Shown: positions 11,050 to 20,889, counted from the first letter of the stretch. The stretch is DNA of 64,000 nucleotides from Maribacter aquimaris (GCF_014596745.1 NZ_JABTCF010000005.1:62001-126000); one strand, 5' to 3'. The notes: generated by a model not told the origin, from the letters alone. Numbers and translations are program-made.

Positions 11050-12714
11050 TTAATAAGCATCGTCATGAACATTGGCCACTGCCCTTCCCGATGGATCGTT
11101 CATGTTCTTGAACGCCTCATCCCATTCCAAGGCAATCTTTGTACTACAGGCCACTGAAGGTTCCTGGGGCACACATAATGCGGCGGCATCGGATGGGAAA
11201 TGTGATTCGAAAATAGTTCTATAATAGAACTCTTCTTTCGTTGTAGGTGTTTGCAATGGAAAACGGAATTTGGCGTTCGCCAATTGCTCATCGGTAACTT
11301 CCGTTGCCACAACTTCCTTCAAAGTATCGATCCAACTATAGCCAACACCATCAGAGAATTGTTCTTTCTGTCTCCATGCCACACTTTCTGGAAGCATTTC
11401 CTCAAAAGCCTTACGAACCACCCATTTTTCCATGCGTTCCCCGTTGATCATCTTATCCTGGGGGTTGATCCTCATGGCGACATCCATGAATTCCTTATCC
11501 AAGAATGGAACACGCCCTTCAATTCCCCAAGCTGCCAACGATTTATTCGCCCTTAGACAATCGTACATGTGTAGTTTACTCAACTTACGAACGGTTTCTT
11601 CGTGGAATTCCTCAGCGTTCGGTGCTTTGTGGAAATACAGATAGCCTCCGAACAATTCATCGGCTCCTTCGCCTGAAAGCACCATTTTTATTCCCATTGA
11701 CTTAATAACACGTGCCATCAAATACATTGGGGTGGAAGCCCTAATGGTAGTGATGTCATAGGTTTCCAGGTTGTATACCACATCCTTGATGGCATCTAGC
11801 CCCTCTTGGATGGTAAATTTGATTTCGTGGTGCACCGTTCCTATATGGTCGGCAACTTTCCGGGCTGCCGCTAAATCCGGTGAACCCTCCAAACCTACTG
11901 AAAAGGAATGTAATTGGGGCCACCAAGCATCGGTTGTATCATTTGACTCGATACGTTTCTGTGCATACTTTTTCGCTATGGCAGAGGTTACCGAAGAATC
12001 AAGTCCTCCAGAAAGCAACACACCATAAGGCACATCAGACATTAGCTGTCTATGAACCGCTGCTTCCAAAGCTTCTTTTATCTCTTGGATACTGGTTTCA
12101 TTATCTTTAACGGCATCGTACTCCATCCAATCACGGGTATACCATTGCTTCAATTCCCCATCACTACTATGTAAGTAATGTCCGGGAGGGAACAATTCAA
12201 TTTTGGTACAGGTACCTTCCAACGCCTTTAATTCAGAAGCCACATAGAAAGTTCCGTTCTGATCCCATCCCATGTATAAAGGAATGATCCCCATATGGTC
12301 ACGGGCTACAAAATATTCGTCTTTTTCAGCATCATAAATGGCAAAACCGAATATCCCGTTCATCTCATCGATAAAGTCAACTCCCTTCTCTTGATACAAG
12401 GCTAGAATCACTTCACAATCGGATTCTGTCTGAAAATCATATTTACCCTCAAACTGCTTTCGTAGCTCCCTATGGTTATATATTTCCCCATTGGCGGCAA
12501 GCACTAACTTCTTATCAGGACTGAACAACGGTTGTTTTCCCGAGGCTGGATCGACAATAGACAACCTTTCATGAGCCAAAATAGCTTTCTCATCCGCATA
12601 TATACCGCTCCAGTCTGGTCCTCTATGCCTGATTTTCTTGGACATTTCCAACAATTGAGGCCTTAAAACTTCTGTACTTTCCTTTACGTCAAAGGCACAA
12701 ACAATTCCACACAT
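11050..12714 (-). CDS. asnB: Asparagine synthase (glutamine-hydrolysing)
   Basis: A 554-residue class II glutamine amidotransferase that makes asparagine from aspartate, ATP and glutamine. The nucleophile Cys2 follows the initiator Met (MCGIVCAFD). The glutaminase half has RHRGPDWSG, ERLSIVDP and NGEIYNH. The synthetase half has the PP-loop LLSGGLDSS, and SGEGADELFGGY further on. The length equals that of the enterobacterial AsnB. The C-terminus (VPQEPSVACSTKIALEWDEAF) also matches the AsnB type. It stands alone on the minus strand. Confidence 0.97.
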   Translation of the reverse strand: MCGIVCAFDVKESTEVLRPQLLEMSKKIRHRGPDWSGIYADEKAILAHERLSIVDPASGKQPLFSPDKKLVLAANGEIYNHRELRKQFEGKYDFQTESDCEVILALYQEKGVDFIDEMNGIFGFAIYDAEKDEYFVARDHMGIIPLYMGWDQNGTFYVASELKALEGTCTKIELFPPGHYLHSSDGELKQWYTRDWMEYDAVKDNETSIQEIKEALEAAVHRQLMSDVPYGVLLSGGLDSSVTSAIAKKYAQKRIESNDTTDAWWPQLHSFSVGLEGSPDLAAARKVADHIGTVHHEIKFTIQEGLDAIKDVVYNLETYDITTIRASTPMYLMARVIKSMGIKMVLSGEGADELFGGYLYFHKAPNAEEFHEETVRKLSKLHMYDCLRANKSLAAWGIEGRVPFLDKEFMDVAMRINPQDKMINGERMEKWVVRKAFEEMLPESVAWRQKEQFSDGVGYSWIDTLKEVVATEVTDEQLANAKFRFPLQTPTTKEEFYYRTIFESHFPSDAAALCVPQEPSVACSTKIALEWDEAFKNMNDPSGRAVANVHDDAY

Positions 12715-12925
12715 ACTTTAATATTTATATCAATTTATAGGCAAATATCTATTTAAACTTTCATTTAAAAAACATAATATCACATAATGATTACATTTTA
12801 TTATCTTAAACATAGATTAAACTACATATTGATACCATTTATACGGAAAAACAAAAATAACCGCCCATTATGTAAGTTGGGATAATTTTAACGACTTTTT
12901 GTATTCCAATAAATAGAGAACTATT

Positions 12926-12933
12926 TAGTTTTG
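12926..12933 (+). promoter_or_regulatory. -7 promoter element of the DUF2911 gene
   Basis: TAGTTTTG matches TAnnTTTG; a TTTG at 12898-12901 lies 24 bases upstream, slightly far for a -33 element. The leader to the ATG would be about 40-45 bases. Confidence 0.45.
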
Positions 12934-12980
12934 GAAAAACTAAACCTGAAACGAATTCAGGACAAAAAACAAAGACTAAA

Positions 12981-13526
12981 ATGATTATGAAAAAACTAGC
13001 AACACTATCCCTTATCATGCTTGCCTTGATATGCACGAGCAATTTATCTGCCCAGAAGTTCAGCGGATTGGACAAAAGTCCCATGGACATGACATCATTC
13101 CCTTCCAGTTACAAAGTAGCCGACAAAGCGGTTCGTGTAACGTACAGTAGACCTCAATTAAAAGGTCGTTCCGTTTCAGAACTTGCACCCGCCGGTGAAG
13201 TATGGAGAACCGGTGCCAATGAAGCCGTTGAAATTACTTTTTACAAGGATGCCAATGTAGGCGGTACCGATGTAAAAGCAGGTACCTATTCCTTATTCAC
13301 TATTCCTGGTAAAGGGGAATGGACGGTTATCCTAAACAGCAACCTCAACCAATGGGGTGCGTATTCTTATGACAAAAAAGCAGATGTAGTAAGGGTCAAG
13401 GCTGCGACCAGTAATGACAGTGAGTCTTTGGACGCATTCTCAATGGCCTTCAAGGAAGTAGAAGGTGGAGCACAATTGGTAATGGGTTGGGGAACCGTTA
13501 GGGTTAACCTACCTATTATGTTCTAA
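12981..13526 (+). CDS. DUF2911 family exported protein
   Basis: A 181-residue protein with a signal peptide ending SNLSAQ. The start is ATG 12981 (MIMKKL) or ATG 12987 (MKKL); the second gives the more usual signal peptide. The mature protein shows the DUF2911 pattern: VRVTYSRPQLKGRSV, GEVWRTGANEAVEITFYKD, GTYSLFTIPGKGEWTVILN and WGAYSYDKKADVVRV. The family is common in Bacteroidota and is periplasmic or surface-exposed; its role is unknown. A terminator shared with the convergent amidohydrolase gene follows. Confidence 0.88.
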   Translation: MIMKKLATLSLIMLALICTSNLSAQKFSGLDKSPMDMTSFPSSYKVADKAVRVTYSRPQLKGRSVSELAPAGEVWRTGANEAVEITFYKDANVGGTDVKAGTYSLFTIPGKGEWTVILNSNLNQWGAYSYDKKADVVRVKAATSNDSESLDAFSMAFKEVEGGAQLVMGWGTVRVNLPIMF

Positions 13527-13553
13527 GACGATCGATCTAAATGATCAAGAATG

Positions 13554-13584
13554 AAAAACCGAAGCAAATTGCTTCGGTTTTTTT
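13554..13584. terminator. Shared bidirectional terminator
   Basis: Perfect stem AAACCGAAGC / GCTTCGGTTT around a 3-5 base loop, with A-run before and seven T after, between convergent genes ending at 13526 and 13589. Confidence 0.9.
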
Positions 13585-13588
13585 ATGT

Positions 13589-15214
13589 TTAATGAACCCG
13601 TTTCCCGGCAATATAAGTCTGTTCTGCCATGATTTTTGGAACATTTTCAATAGATACTTCCATCAGGTTGTCGCTATACACCGTGAAATCGGCGAACTTC
13701 CCTACTTCTATACTGCCCTTCTCATCTTCCTCAAAATTGGAATACGCCGCCCAAATGGTCATGCCCTTTAAGGTTTCTTCGCGGGTCAATGCATCTTTCA
13801 TCTGATAGCCTTTCTCGGGATAACCCTCCAAATCCTTCCTCGCCACAGCGGCATAGAACGTTAGGAACGGACTCACTTTTTCCACAGGAAAGTCGGTTCC
13901 CAAAGCAATAGTCCCGGCTTTTTCCAATAAGGCTTTATAGGCATAAGCTCCTTTTTCCCGTTCTTCCCCTATCCGATCCCCTGCCCAATACATATCACTG
14001 GTCGCATGGGTCGGTTGTACGGAAGGGATAATCCCATCCTTGAAGTAATCAAAATACGCTGGGGAAATAATCTGTGCGTGCTCAACTTTCCAACGTCTAT
14101 CTTTTTTACCTTCCAAGGCTCTTTTATAAGTCCTTAAAACAACGGCATTGGCAGAATCGCCTATGGCATGTGTATTCATTTGGTATTCGGTTGCTGCAAT
14201 GCTATCCGCCAAACGCTCTATTTGGGCTATAGGGGTAACCATGGCCCCATAATGTCCCGGTTTATCAGAATAAGGTTCGCGCATAGCCGCTCCTCTTGAA
14301 CCCAGGGCCCCATCGGCATATACCTTGAAGGAACGCACATTCAGGTGTTCGGTTTTAAAGGGTTTACGCTTCAAATAATAATCCAAATTACTTTGAGAAG
14401 CGCTTATCATCGCATATATCCGAATGGATAGATCCCCGGTTTGCTGAAGGCTATCGATCAACGCTATGGTTGAACGAGCAAGTCCCGCATCATTCACAGT
14501 AGTCAATCCATAATCCAAACAAATGCTTTCGGCATCCTTTAAAGCTTGGATTTGGGCCTCCCTATCCATGGGAGGAATTACGGCATAGACCATATCCATG
14601 GGGTTATCGATCAAAACACCGGTCAATTTCCCATCTTTCTTGACGATTTCACCACCATCGACCTTGGTATCCGTATCAATACCAGCCATATCCAATGCTT
14701 TTTGGTTGACCAAGAGTGCGTGCCCATCGATTCGGATTAGGGCTACCGGTGTATCTGGAAACAAGGCATCCAATTTATCTTTAGTGGGAAATTCCTTTAC
14801 CTCCCAATCGTTCTGATCCCATCCATCCCCAAGGATAAAGTCCATCGGATCACGTTCCTGAAACGCCTTGACTTTTTCAAGTACCTCATCATAACCCTTG
14901 GTCCCCATCAAATCGACCACTTGTTGTTTTTGGCCCAATCCGTAAAAATGGCAATGGGCATCAATGAGTCCGGGAGTAATGGTTTTTCCTTGGGCGTCCA
15001 TGATAGTATCGGAAATATATTTCGCTTGAATTTCATCCGATGTGCCTATGGCTAAAAACTTACCATCATTTACCGCAAAAGCCTCGGCTTTGGAAAAATC
15101 CCCATCTACGGTATAGGTATTTGAATTGATTACGATCAAATCAACATTTTCCTTTTTTTGGCCACAGGCCATAACCAATAACAAAAAGAGTGGCAGTATA
15201 TATTTCATAAACAT
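13589..15214 (-). CDS. Amidohydrolase_3 family lipoprotein (YtcJ-like)
   Basis: A 541-residue metal-dependent amidohydrolase carried on a lipid anchor: the signal MKYILPLFLLLVMAC has a lipobox with Cys about residue 17. Family marks are the N-terminal composite domain (VDLIVINSNTYTVDG, VNDGKFLAIGTSDEI), the metal-binding TPGLIDAHCHFYGLGQ, GDGWDQNDW, a later WKVEHAQI, and IALGTDFPVEKVSPF with the conserved Asp. The C-terminus EKGSIEVGKFADFTVYSDNLM closes the composite domain. Members include YtcJ-like enzymes that hydrolyse N-acylated or formamide-type substrates; the substrate here cannot be read from the sequence. ATG 15208 (MKYIL) is an alternative start. Confidence 0.9.
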   Translation of the reverse strand: MFMKYILPLFLLLVMACGQKKENVDLIVINSNTYTVDGDFSKAEAFAVNDGKFLAIGTSDEIQAKYISDTIMDAQGKTITPGLIDAHCHFYGLGQKQQVVDLMGTKGYDEVLEKVKAFQERDPMDFILGDGWDQNDWEVKEFPTKDKLDALFPDTPVALIRIDGHALLVNQKALDMAGIDTDTKVDGGEIVKKDGKLTGVLIDNPMDMVYAVIPPMDREAQIQALKDAESICLDYGLTTVNDAGLARSTIALIDSLQQTGDLSIRIYAMISASQSNLDYYLKRKPFKTEHLNVRSFKVYADGALGSRGAAMREPYSDKPGHYGAMVTPIAQIERLADSIAATEYQMNTHAIGDSANAVVLRTYKRALEGKKDRRWKVEHAQIISPAYFDYFKDGIIPSVQPTHATSDMYWAGDRIGEEREKGAYAYKALLEKAGTIALGTDFPVEKVSPFLTFYAAVARKDLEGYPEKGYQMKDALTREETLKGMTIWAAYSNFEEDEKGSIEVGKFADFTVYSDNLMEVSIENVPKIMAEQTYIAGKRVH

Positions 15215-15361
15215 AGGGTTGGTTGTTTAAAAGTTATATGAATTGGGGGATTATCAAATTTAAGCATAAAAACCCAATCGTTTAAACCCCCAAAAAAGCT
15301 GAACGCTACACTAGTTGCCTATACCTGCCCAGTTTATGAAAACCATGCCCTAAGACAACCT

Positions 15362-15772
15362 TCAAGAACGTCTTTTGCCCTTAACCATGAACGTTCCTTC
15401 ATTGGTACTGCTTTTTCCCGATATCCCATCACTTGTGGCTGTCAATTCCACCGCTACGGTTTGCCCTTCTATAAAAAGATTGAATTTTATGGAATTCCCG
15501 ACCACTTCAACATCCTTCCCTTCCAATTCACCTTGCTCCAACTTTATCTTAACGGTATATGCCGTATCTAACTTATCGATAACAATGAGCCCTTTACTAT
15601 ATTCATAGAGCACATTATCAACCGTATATTCATACGTACCGACCAACGCTTCGTTGAATGCTGGGATATCTATTGTTGTTGCATTTGAATTTTCACTGGA
15701 CCAGGTAATAGATGAGGCCATCAGGAATAAGGCGAGGAATACTATTTGTGATTTTCTATGTATTGTTTCCAT
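15362..15772 (-). CDS. Small exported protein of unknown function
   Basis: A 136-residue protein with a signal peptide (residues about 8-25, SQIVFLALFLMASSITWSS). The mature part is strand-rich: FNEALVGTYEYTVDN, KGLIVIDKLDTAYTVKIKLEQGELEGKDVEV, KFNLFIEGQTVAVELTAT and the end EGTFMVKGKRRS. This resembles small periplasmic beta-sandwich or lipocalin-like proteins in which a substrate-free barrel is followed by a basic tail, but I recognise no family. The next gene on the minus strand starts far away, so it is probably transcribed alone. Confidence 0.7.
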   Translation of the reverse strand: METIHRKSQIVFLALFLMASSITWSSENSNATTIDIPAFNEALVGTYEYTVDNVLYEYSKGLIVIDKLDTAYTVKIKLEQGELEGKDVEVVGNSIKFNLFIEGQTVAVELTATSDGISGKSSTNEGTFMVKGKRRS

Positions 15773-15861
15773 ATGATGTACTTAAAGATTCTATCCTATA
15801 AATTTAGACCATAGAATATAGGTCATTCTTGTTTTATATTGAAACTTATGGACTTAAACCC

Positions 15862-16623
15862 CTATTTCTTTCGGGAGTGTGATGATTTTTTTTCTTTCAC
15901 CTTTACATAGACCAACTTATTACGGCCCCGGGAATCCTCTCTACGGTCCAATTCAAAATTCTTAATAGCCGACATTAAAGGCGTCAACTTCTGAAAACCA
16001 TAATTACGGGAATCGAAATTTGGATGTCTTTTTTGAAGCAAGCTACCTACATCCCCCAAGAAGGCCCAGCCATCATCATCGGCCACATCATCAATGGTCG
16101 AAGCTATAAGTCGAATATCCTTTGGAGTGATCTTATCTACATTACTTTCCGGAACATTCTCACTTTGGTTCGTCCCCAACGTTTCCTCTGATTGGGCTTT
16201 AAGAATCTCGATATAGATAAACCGATCACAGGCCACAATAAATGGTTTGGGGGTTTTCTTTTCGCCCATTCCTATCACTTGCATACCGGCTTCCCGCAAT
16301 CTTGTAGCCAGACGCGTAAAATCGCTATCACTACTTACGATACAGAACCCATTGACCTTGCTGGAATATAATATATCCATGGCATCGATGATCATCGCCG
16401 AATCCGTAGCGTTCTTACCCGAGGTATACCCGTATTGTTGTATCGGGGTAATGGCATTTTCCAAGAGAACGTTCTTCCATTTACCCAAACGCGGATTGGT
16501 CCAATCCCCATAAATACGTTTGATCGTCGGGTTACCGTATTTGGCTATTTCCGCCATCATCTCCTTGACGTAAGCGGAGGGAATATTATCCCCATCTATA
16601 AGTACTGCAATATTTAAATCCAT
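15862..16623 (-). CDS. NYN-domain ribonuclease-like protein with C-terminal OST-HTH/LOTUS domain
   Basis: A 253-residue cytoplasmic protein. Residues 1-150 form a NYN (PIN-like, LabA/DUF88) domain with the acidic residues placed as in active nucleases: AVLIDGDNIPS, NATDSAMIIDAMDILY and GFCIVSSDSDFTRLATRLRE. Residues about 165-245 look like an OST-HTH/LOTUS RNA-binding domain (AFLGDVGSLLQKRHPNFDSRNYGFQ, ends LVYVKVKE), and the protein ends in a basic tail. The arrangement is widespread and suggests an RNA nuclease or RNA-binding regulator. It begins 18 bases after the tricorn-protease stop, so both may share a transcript. Confidence 0.9.
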   Translation of the reverse strand: MDLNIAVLIDGDNIPSAYVKEMMAEIAKYGNPTIKRIYGDWTNPRLGKWKNVLLENAITPIQQYGYTSGKNATDSAMIIDAMDILYSSKVNGFCIVSSDSDFTRLATRLREAGMQVIGMGEKKTPKPFIVACDRFIYIEILKAQSEETLGTNQSENVPESNVDKITPKDIRLIASTIDDVADDDGWAFLGDVGSLLQKRHPNFDSRNYGFQKLTPLMSAIKNFELDRREDSRGRNKLVYVKVKEKKSSHSRKK

Positions 16624-16641
16624 TTTATATTTTATTTTATT

Positions 16642-19600
16642 TTATTCTTTATTATTGAACGATTTATCTGGATATGCGGGTGGTTTTGGCACCTCCCTCG
16701 GGTCTTCCTTTATTAATTTTTCAAGGTGTGTAATAGCCGCTTCCAATTGGGCATCTTCCCCTTTGAAGGTTGCATGCGGCAGGTTATCAACTACAATATC
16801 GGGTTCAAAACCATGACCTTCGATAAGCCATTCCCCATTTTCCCCATAAACCCCCATCATGGGTGCCCTAGCCAAACCACCATCACTTAATCGATTCGCC
16901 CCGCTCAACCAGATTTCACCCCCCCAGGTACGCGTACCTATAGCCGTACCCAAGCCTAATTTTTTAAAGCCATCCGCAAATGCCTCACCATCGGAGGCCG
17001 TATTACCATCGACAAGGATAACGATATGCCCACGGAAGGCATACTGCATATTCCAATACGGCTTTCCTGAACGTGATTTCCAATACATCCAGGCTTTACG
17101 AAGCAATTTTTCCAATATGAAACTTTCAATATTACCCCCTCTATTATGCCGTACATCAATGATCAGTCCCGGTCTATCAAAAATAGGATAAAACTCCCTA
17201 TACCATTGGTTTAGATCCCGACTGCCCATGGCCTGTAAATGCAGGTATCCCACTTTTCCTTCGGTAGCCTCCTCTACGGCCAAACGCCTGGAATATTCCC
17301 AATCGCGATATCGCAGACTGTAAATATTCCCCTTGGGTTTTACAATGATATCTTTTTTTATGGTGCCACGTTTTACCGTCAACCTTACCTGTTTATCTTC
17401 CTGGTTCCGGATCAATTCACCCATGTCCAAGGCGGACAATGCTGGCTTACCATTGACATCGGTTATGATATCCCCGACCTTAACATCGAGATATGGATCA
17501 TCCAAAGGCGATTTTTCATCGGGATAATCCGGGTCTGCTTTATAAATATAATCAATACGGAAACCACCTTGGCCTTCATCACGAACCAATCTTGCCCCTA
17601 AGTCCGCAACAGGGATATTCACATCATCATTCCTCATATCACCACCCCTTACGCTGGTATGCAAGGCAGACAACTCCCCTACAAACCGACCTATGAGATC
17701 GGACAATTCACTTCTAGTGGTTATACGATCGGTTAAAGGATAATATTTATCATACATGGCCTTCCAGTTCACCCCATGCATATTCTTATCATAAAAATAA
17801 TCACGTTCCATACGCCAGGCATCGGTAAAAATCTGCTTCCAATCCTCTTGGGGGGTTATCGCAAATTTCCATCCGGAAAGATCTATCTTATGATCATTCA
17901 AACTACTGACCTTATCGGTCCCGGCATCGACCATATAAAAATTGTTCTTTTGCCTAACCAATAATTTCTTGCCATCGGCGGTCATGTTAAAACTTCGGAC
18001 ATCCTCAACCATGGTTTTCAGTTTCACCTCCTCCTTATCGATTTTCAAAACCCCTAAATGCGTCTTCGCATCAACACCGGTTTCGCTGACCAAGGTGTAG
18101 ATGGCTTCTTTGGTCACGGCCAATCCCCTATAATTACCGGGCTTCAACGGCACTTCCTGAATTCGTTCGACAATTCCTTCCTGATCAACAATCACATTGA
18201 CTTTTTCCTTCCCTTTTTCCTTTTCATCATCCTTTTTGGTCTTGGGTACCAATTCATCGTCGGGTCGAAAAGGAGACCTAGTTCCTTTTTGTAAGGCAAT
18301 ATGATACAGTTTCTCACTGGCATCAAAATATGGTTCCGGTTGTCTTGGTCCCCACGGACTTCCCACTAGGGTCGTAAAGCTTCTATCTGAAAGAAAATAA
18401 ATAAACTTGCCATCGGGACTCCATGCCGGATAATTACTGTTCGCCCTATTGGTAGTTATAGGAAAGGAGTTGCCCGATACCACACCGTATAAATGTACCT
18501 GCGCCATGGTATTATCCGCTACTTCGGTAAAGGCAATCCATTTACTGTCCGGTGCCCATGATAAAGCGTAAATACCTTCTTCGTTGGTCGATATTTTTTT
18601 ACTTACCCCCGTGGCAATATCCAGTATAAACAAATGTCCTTCCAAATCATCATAAGCCAACCATTTACCATCGGGTGAAGGCTTGCCCGCATATCTTAAA
18701 ACTTTACCATCTTGGGTAATCGATTTATTGGGTCCTACGCCATTACTGGGCATACTAACAAATTCGAATTCCCCACTTTCATCGGAAAGCACATAAATCC
18801 TTTTTCCATCGGGGGAAAAAACAGCATCCCTAAGCCTGACATTCTTCTTATCGGTAAATGCTACCCAACGGCCCGACTTCACCGGCACCACAAAAGTCCT
18901 TCCCCTAGCCGTGATCACTACCCTTTCCCCTTGGGCATCCGGTTTGACGGCGGTAATATATTTCGATGGGTCCTCTACCCACTTTTCACGTAATTGATCC
19001 AGGTCCGATGTCAATCGAATGTCTATTTTCTTCTTGGTTCCATCCGCAATGGTATAATGCCATATATCGGCTCCAATTTGATATACGATATTACCATTGT
19101 GAAGATTGGCATATCGGACATCAAAACCGGTATAATCGGTGTGCTGTTTTAGATCATTGCCATCCCCGTCCATAGACCAAATATTCATGATCCCATCGCG
19201 ATCGGTAATGAAATAGACCCTTCCGTTATACCACATGGGATGATGGCTTTCACCGGCATATCCTTTGGTCAACTGAATGGCCTCTGGACTACCTTGGGTA
19301 AATTTCCAGATTTGTCTGGCCGTACCCCCTTTGTATCGTTTGGTCACATTGCCATGATAGGATGGTCTCACAAAAAAAACGGTGTTCCCCGAAGCATCAA
19401 AAGAGGCCTCACTGGCTTGACTCAAGGGAATTCGTTCCTTGATTTTGGTATTCATATCTACGGTCACCAATTGACGATCTGGCAACGTGGCATAGGCACG
19501 GGTATCATATACGATCTTCCCGTCTGGTGTCCAACCATTAGCTATCGAAACATCACTTTCATACGTCCAACGAACCGGAAGCCCTCCGGTTATAGGCATG

Positions 19601-19893
19601 GTGTATATTTCGGTAGGACCTTCGTAACTTGCTGAGAAGGCAATGGTCTTTCCGTCGGGGGATATGGCAGGATATTGTTCCTCCTCGGTATGGGTTGTCA
19701 ACTTTCGTGCCAACCCTCCGGCCAAAGGAACCGTCCAAATATCACCTTCCGCGGAAAACACCAAGGTATTCCCGTGTACATCGGGATATTGATAATACCC
19801 TTCGAAACCCTGGGCATAAATCGATTGACTGACCATGCACCATAGCACCGCAAAGGTGCTTAATCGCCCAAAAATTCCATATTTAGATATCAT
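16642..19893 (-). CDS. Tricorn-type S41 serine protease
   Basis: A 1083-residue exported protease. After a signal peptide (AVLWCMVSQSIYAQ) come two sets of beta-propeller repeats (about 30-640), with many WSPDGK / SPDGKxI motifs such as PAISPDGKTIAFSA and PAWSPDGKFIYFLSDRS. The tricorn core 1 domain contains VGELSALHTSV, the His being part of the catalytic set. A PDZ domain follows (VKVGDIITDVNGKPALS). The C-terminal S41 domain has GLIIDVRHNRGGN and the nucleophile segment GNTASDGEAFADGFK. The family degrades peptides, here in the periplasm or at the surface. It is 20 bases downstream of the GyrI-like gene and 18 bases upstream of the NYN gene. Confidence 0.93.
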   Translation of the reverse strand: MISKYGIFGRLSTFAVLWCMVSQSIYAQGFEGYYQYPDVHGNTLVFSAEGDIWTVPLAGGLARKLTTHTEEEQYPAISPDGKTIAFSASYEGPTEIYTMPITGGLPVRWTYESDVSIANGWTPDGKIVYDTRAYATLPDRQLVTVDMNTKIKERIPLSQASEASFDASGNTVFFVRPSYHGNVTKRYKGGTARQIWKFTQGSPEAIQLTKGYAGESHHPMWYNGRVYFITDRDGIMNIWSMDGDGNDLKQHTDYTGFDVRYANLHNGNIVYQIGADIWHYTIADGTKKKIDIRLTSDLDQLREKWVEDPSKYITAVKPDAQGERVVITARGRTFVVPVKSGRWVAFTDKKNVRLRDAVFSPDGKRIYVLSDESGEFEFVSMPSNGVGPNKSITQDGKVLRYAGKPSPDGKWLAYDDLEGHLFILDIATGVSKKISTNEEGIYALSWAPDSKWIAFTEVADNTMAQVHLYGVVSGNSFPITTNRANSNYPAWSPDGKFIYFLSDRSFTTLVGSPWGPRQPEPYFDASEKLYHIALQKGTRSPFRPDDELVPKTKKDDEKEKGKEKVNVIVDQEGIVERIQEVPLKPGNYRGLAVTKEAIYTLVSETGVDAKTHLGVLKIDKEEVKLKTMVEDVRSFNMTADGKKLLVRQKNNFYMVDAGTDKVSSLNDHKIDLSGWKFAITPQEDWKQIFTDAWRMERDYFYDKNMHGVNWKAMYDKYYPLTDRITTRSELSDLIGRFVGELSALHTSVRGGDMRNDDVNIPVADLGARLVRDEGQGGFRIDYIYKADPDYPDEKSPLDDPYLDVKVGDIITDVNGKPALSALDMGELIRNQEDKQVRLTVKRGTIKKDIIVKPKGNIYSLRYRDWEYSRRLAVEEATEGKVGYLHLQAMGSRDLNQWYREFYPIFDRPGLIIDVRHNRGGNIESFILEKLLRKAWMYWKSRSGKPYWNMQYAFRGHIVILVDGNTASDGEAFADGFKKLGLGTAIGTRTWGGEIWLSGANRLSDGGLARAPMMGVYGENGEWLIEGHGFEPDIVVDNLPHATFKGEDAQLEAAITHLEKLIKEDPREVPKPPAYPDKSFNNKE

Positions 19894-19913
19894 ATACCTT
19901 GTTTTTAATCTTT

Positions 19914-20399
19914 TTATTTATGTCGTACCGGAATCCAAATCTGCTCTTCGGATTCGGGGTGGTTGTTCTTGTACTTTTCCCCCAGCACCTCAAAATGGGG
20001 TCGATTATCCAAAATATAGTCCGAGTTGGGCAACCAAGAGGAAAAGATATACTCAAATATCCGACTATTGGTACCGGAACCTTTGTAGTCAAAAACAGCA
20101 TATAAGCCTGCCTGTAAGACAAAAGTACTACATTGGCCGGGAACATTAATGAAATCAACCACCTCAACCATAGCCCACTTCTCGAATTCGATTGTGGGAT
20201 CAAAATTATCAAAATAGTCTTTTGGATATACCTGTAGTGAAAATTTATTGTCTGAAATGGTGTTGGAAATCGTTTTGATCATTGGCATGAATGAACCCCA
20301 CAGTTCCTCGGTCCTGTTTTGGGCCAACGACATTCTAAGGTGTTTACCTACCAATCTTTTTTCTTTTAAAGCTTCAATTCTTGGTTTCAACATAGGCAC
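19914..20399 (-). CDS. GyrI-like / AraC effector-binding domain protein
   Basis: A 161-residue stand-alone GyrI-like domain, the fold that serves as ligand-binding domain in AraC- and MerR-type regulators. Typical parts are the opening LKPRIEALKEKRLVGKHLRMS, the middle WAMVEVVDF / GQCSTFVLQAGLYAVFDYKG and the end SWLPNSDYILDNRPHFEVLGEKY...WIPVR. No DNA-binding domain is attached, so it may bind a small molecule, act on gyrase or be an independent sensor. ATG 20393 (MLKPRIE) is an alternative start. It follows a broken metallo-beta-lactamase gene after 2 bases and precedes the tricorn protease. Confidence 0.88.
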   Translation of the reverse strand: MPMLKPRIEALKEKRLVGKHLRMSLAQNRTEELWGSFMPMIKTISNTISDNKFSLQVYPKDYFDNFDPTIEFEKWAMVEVVDFINVPGQCSTFVLQAGLYAVFDYKGSGTNSRIFEYIFSSWLPNSDYILDNRPHFEVLGEKYKNNHPESEEQIWIPVRHK

Positions 20400-20401
20400 A
20401 C

Positions 20402-20773
20402 TTATTCTTTGACCATTTTGATGTTATAGTCCAACAACCCCATTTTCCCAGTATTTCCGTGACCGGGTATCACCACTTCCACATCGGGATATTTCCTCTT
20501 TAAGCTTTCTACGGTATTTGACCATTCATGCAGGTTGGCATCACCAAGATATCCTTTACCGGCACCTTCGGACTTAATCAAACATCCTCCGAACAGGACT
20601 TTCCCATTGGGGTAATAGCTGACAATATTATCCTTTGTATGCACGGTCAGTTTCGAAATTATGAGATGCCCTGATTCGTAACTGGTATGGGTGCTGCTTT
20701 GCGACCTAGCCCCTATAAACAAAAAGGGGAATATCGGGAAAAGATTTTTTTCGACTTTCATATGCGACATCAC
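20402..20773 (-). pseudogene. Subclass B1 metallo-beta-lactamase remnant, internal deletion
   Basis: The 123-residue frame begins with a signal-peptide-like stretch (MKVEKNLFPIFPFLFIGARS) and then runs into the C-terminal half of a subclass B1 metallo-beta-lactamase: HTKDNIVSYYPNGKVLFGGC, DANLHEWSNTVESLKRKYPDV, VIPGHGNTG and LLDYNIKMVK. Zinc ligands corresponding to His196 (VHTKDN), Cys221 (GGC) and His263 (PGHG) are present. The HxHxDH motif that should lie upstream is absent, and the protein is about half the usual 240-odd residues. It cannot bind the first zinc or hydrolyse beta-lactams in the normal way. It looks like an internal deletion that kept the reading frame. The first codon is GTG, with in-frame ATG codons close behind. 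Confidence 0.8.
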
Positions 20774-20828
20774 GGCAATTTTAAAACAAAACCCACGTAA
20801 AGCAATTTAGAGAATTATTTAAAAAAAG

Positions 20829-20861
20829 CCTACAAAAAAAGCCTATCAATATTGATAGGCT
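20829..20861 (-). terminator. Terminator after the cold-shock gene
   Basis: Perfect 11-bp inverted repeat (AGCCTATCAAT / ATTGATAGGCT), followed on the minus strand by a T-run. It lies 30 bases past the stop at 20890. Confidence 0.88.
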
Positions 20862-20889
20862 CCTGTCTTAAAAAATTAAATAGTATATA

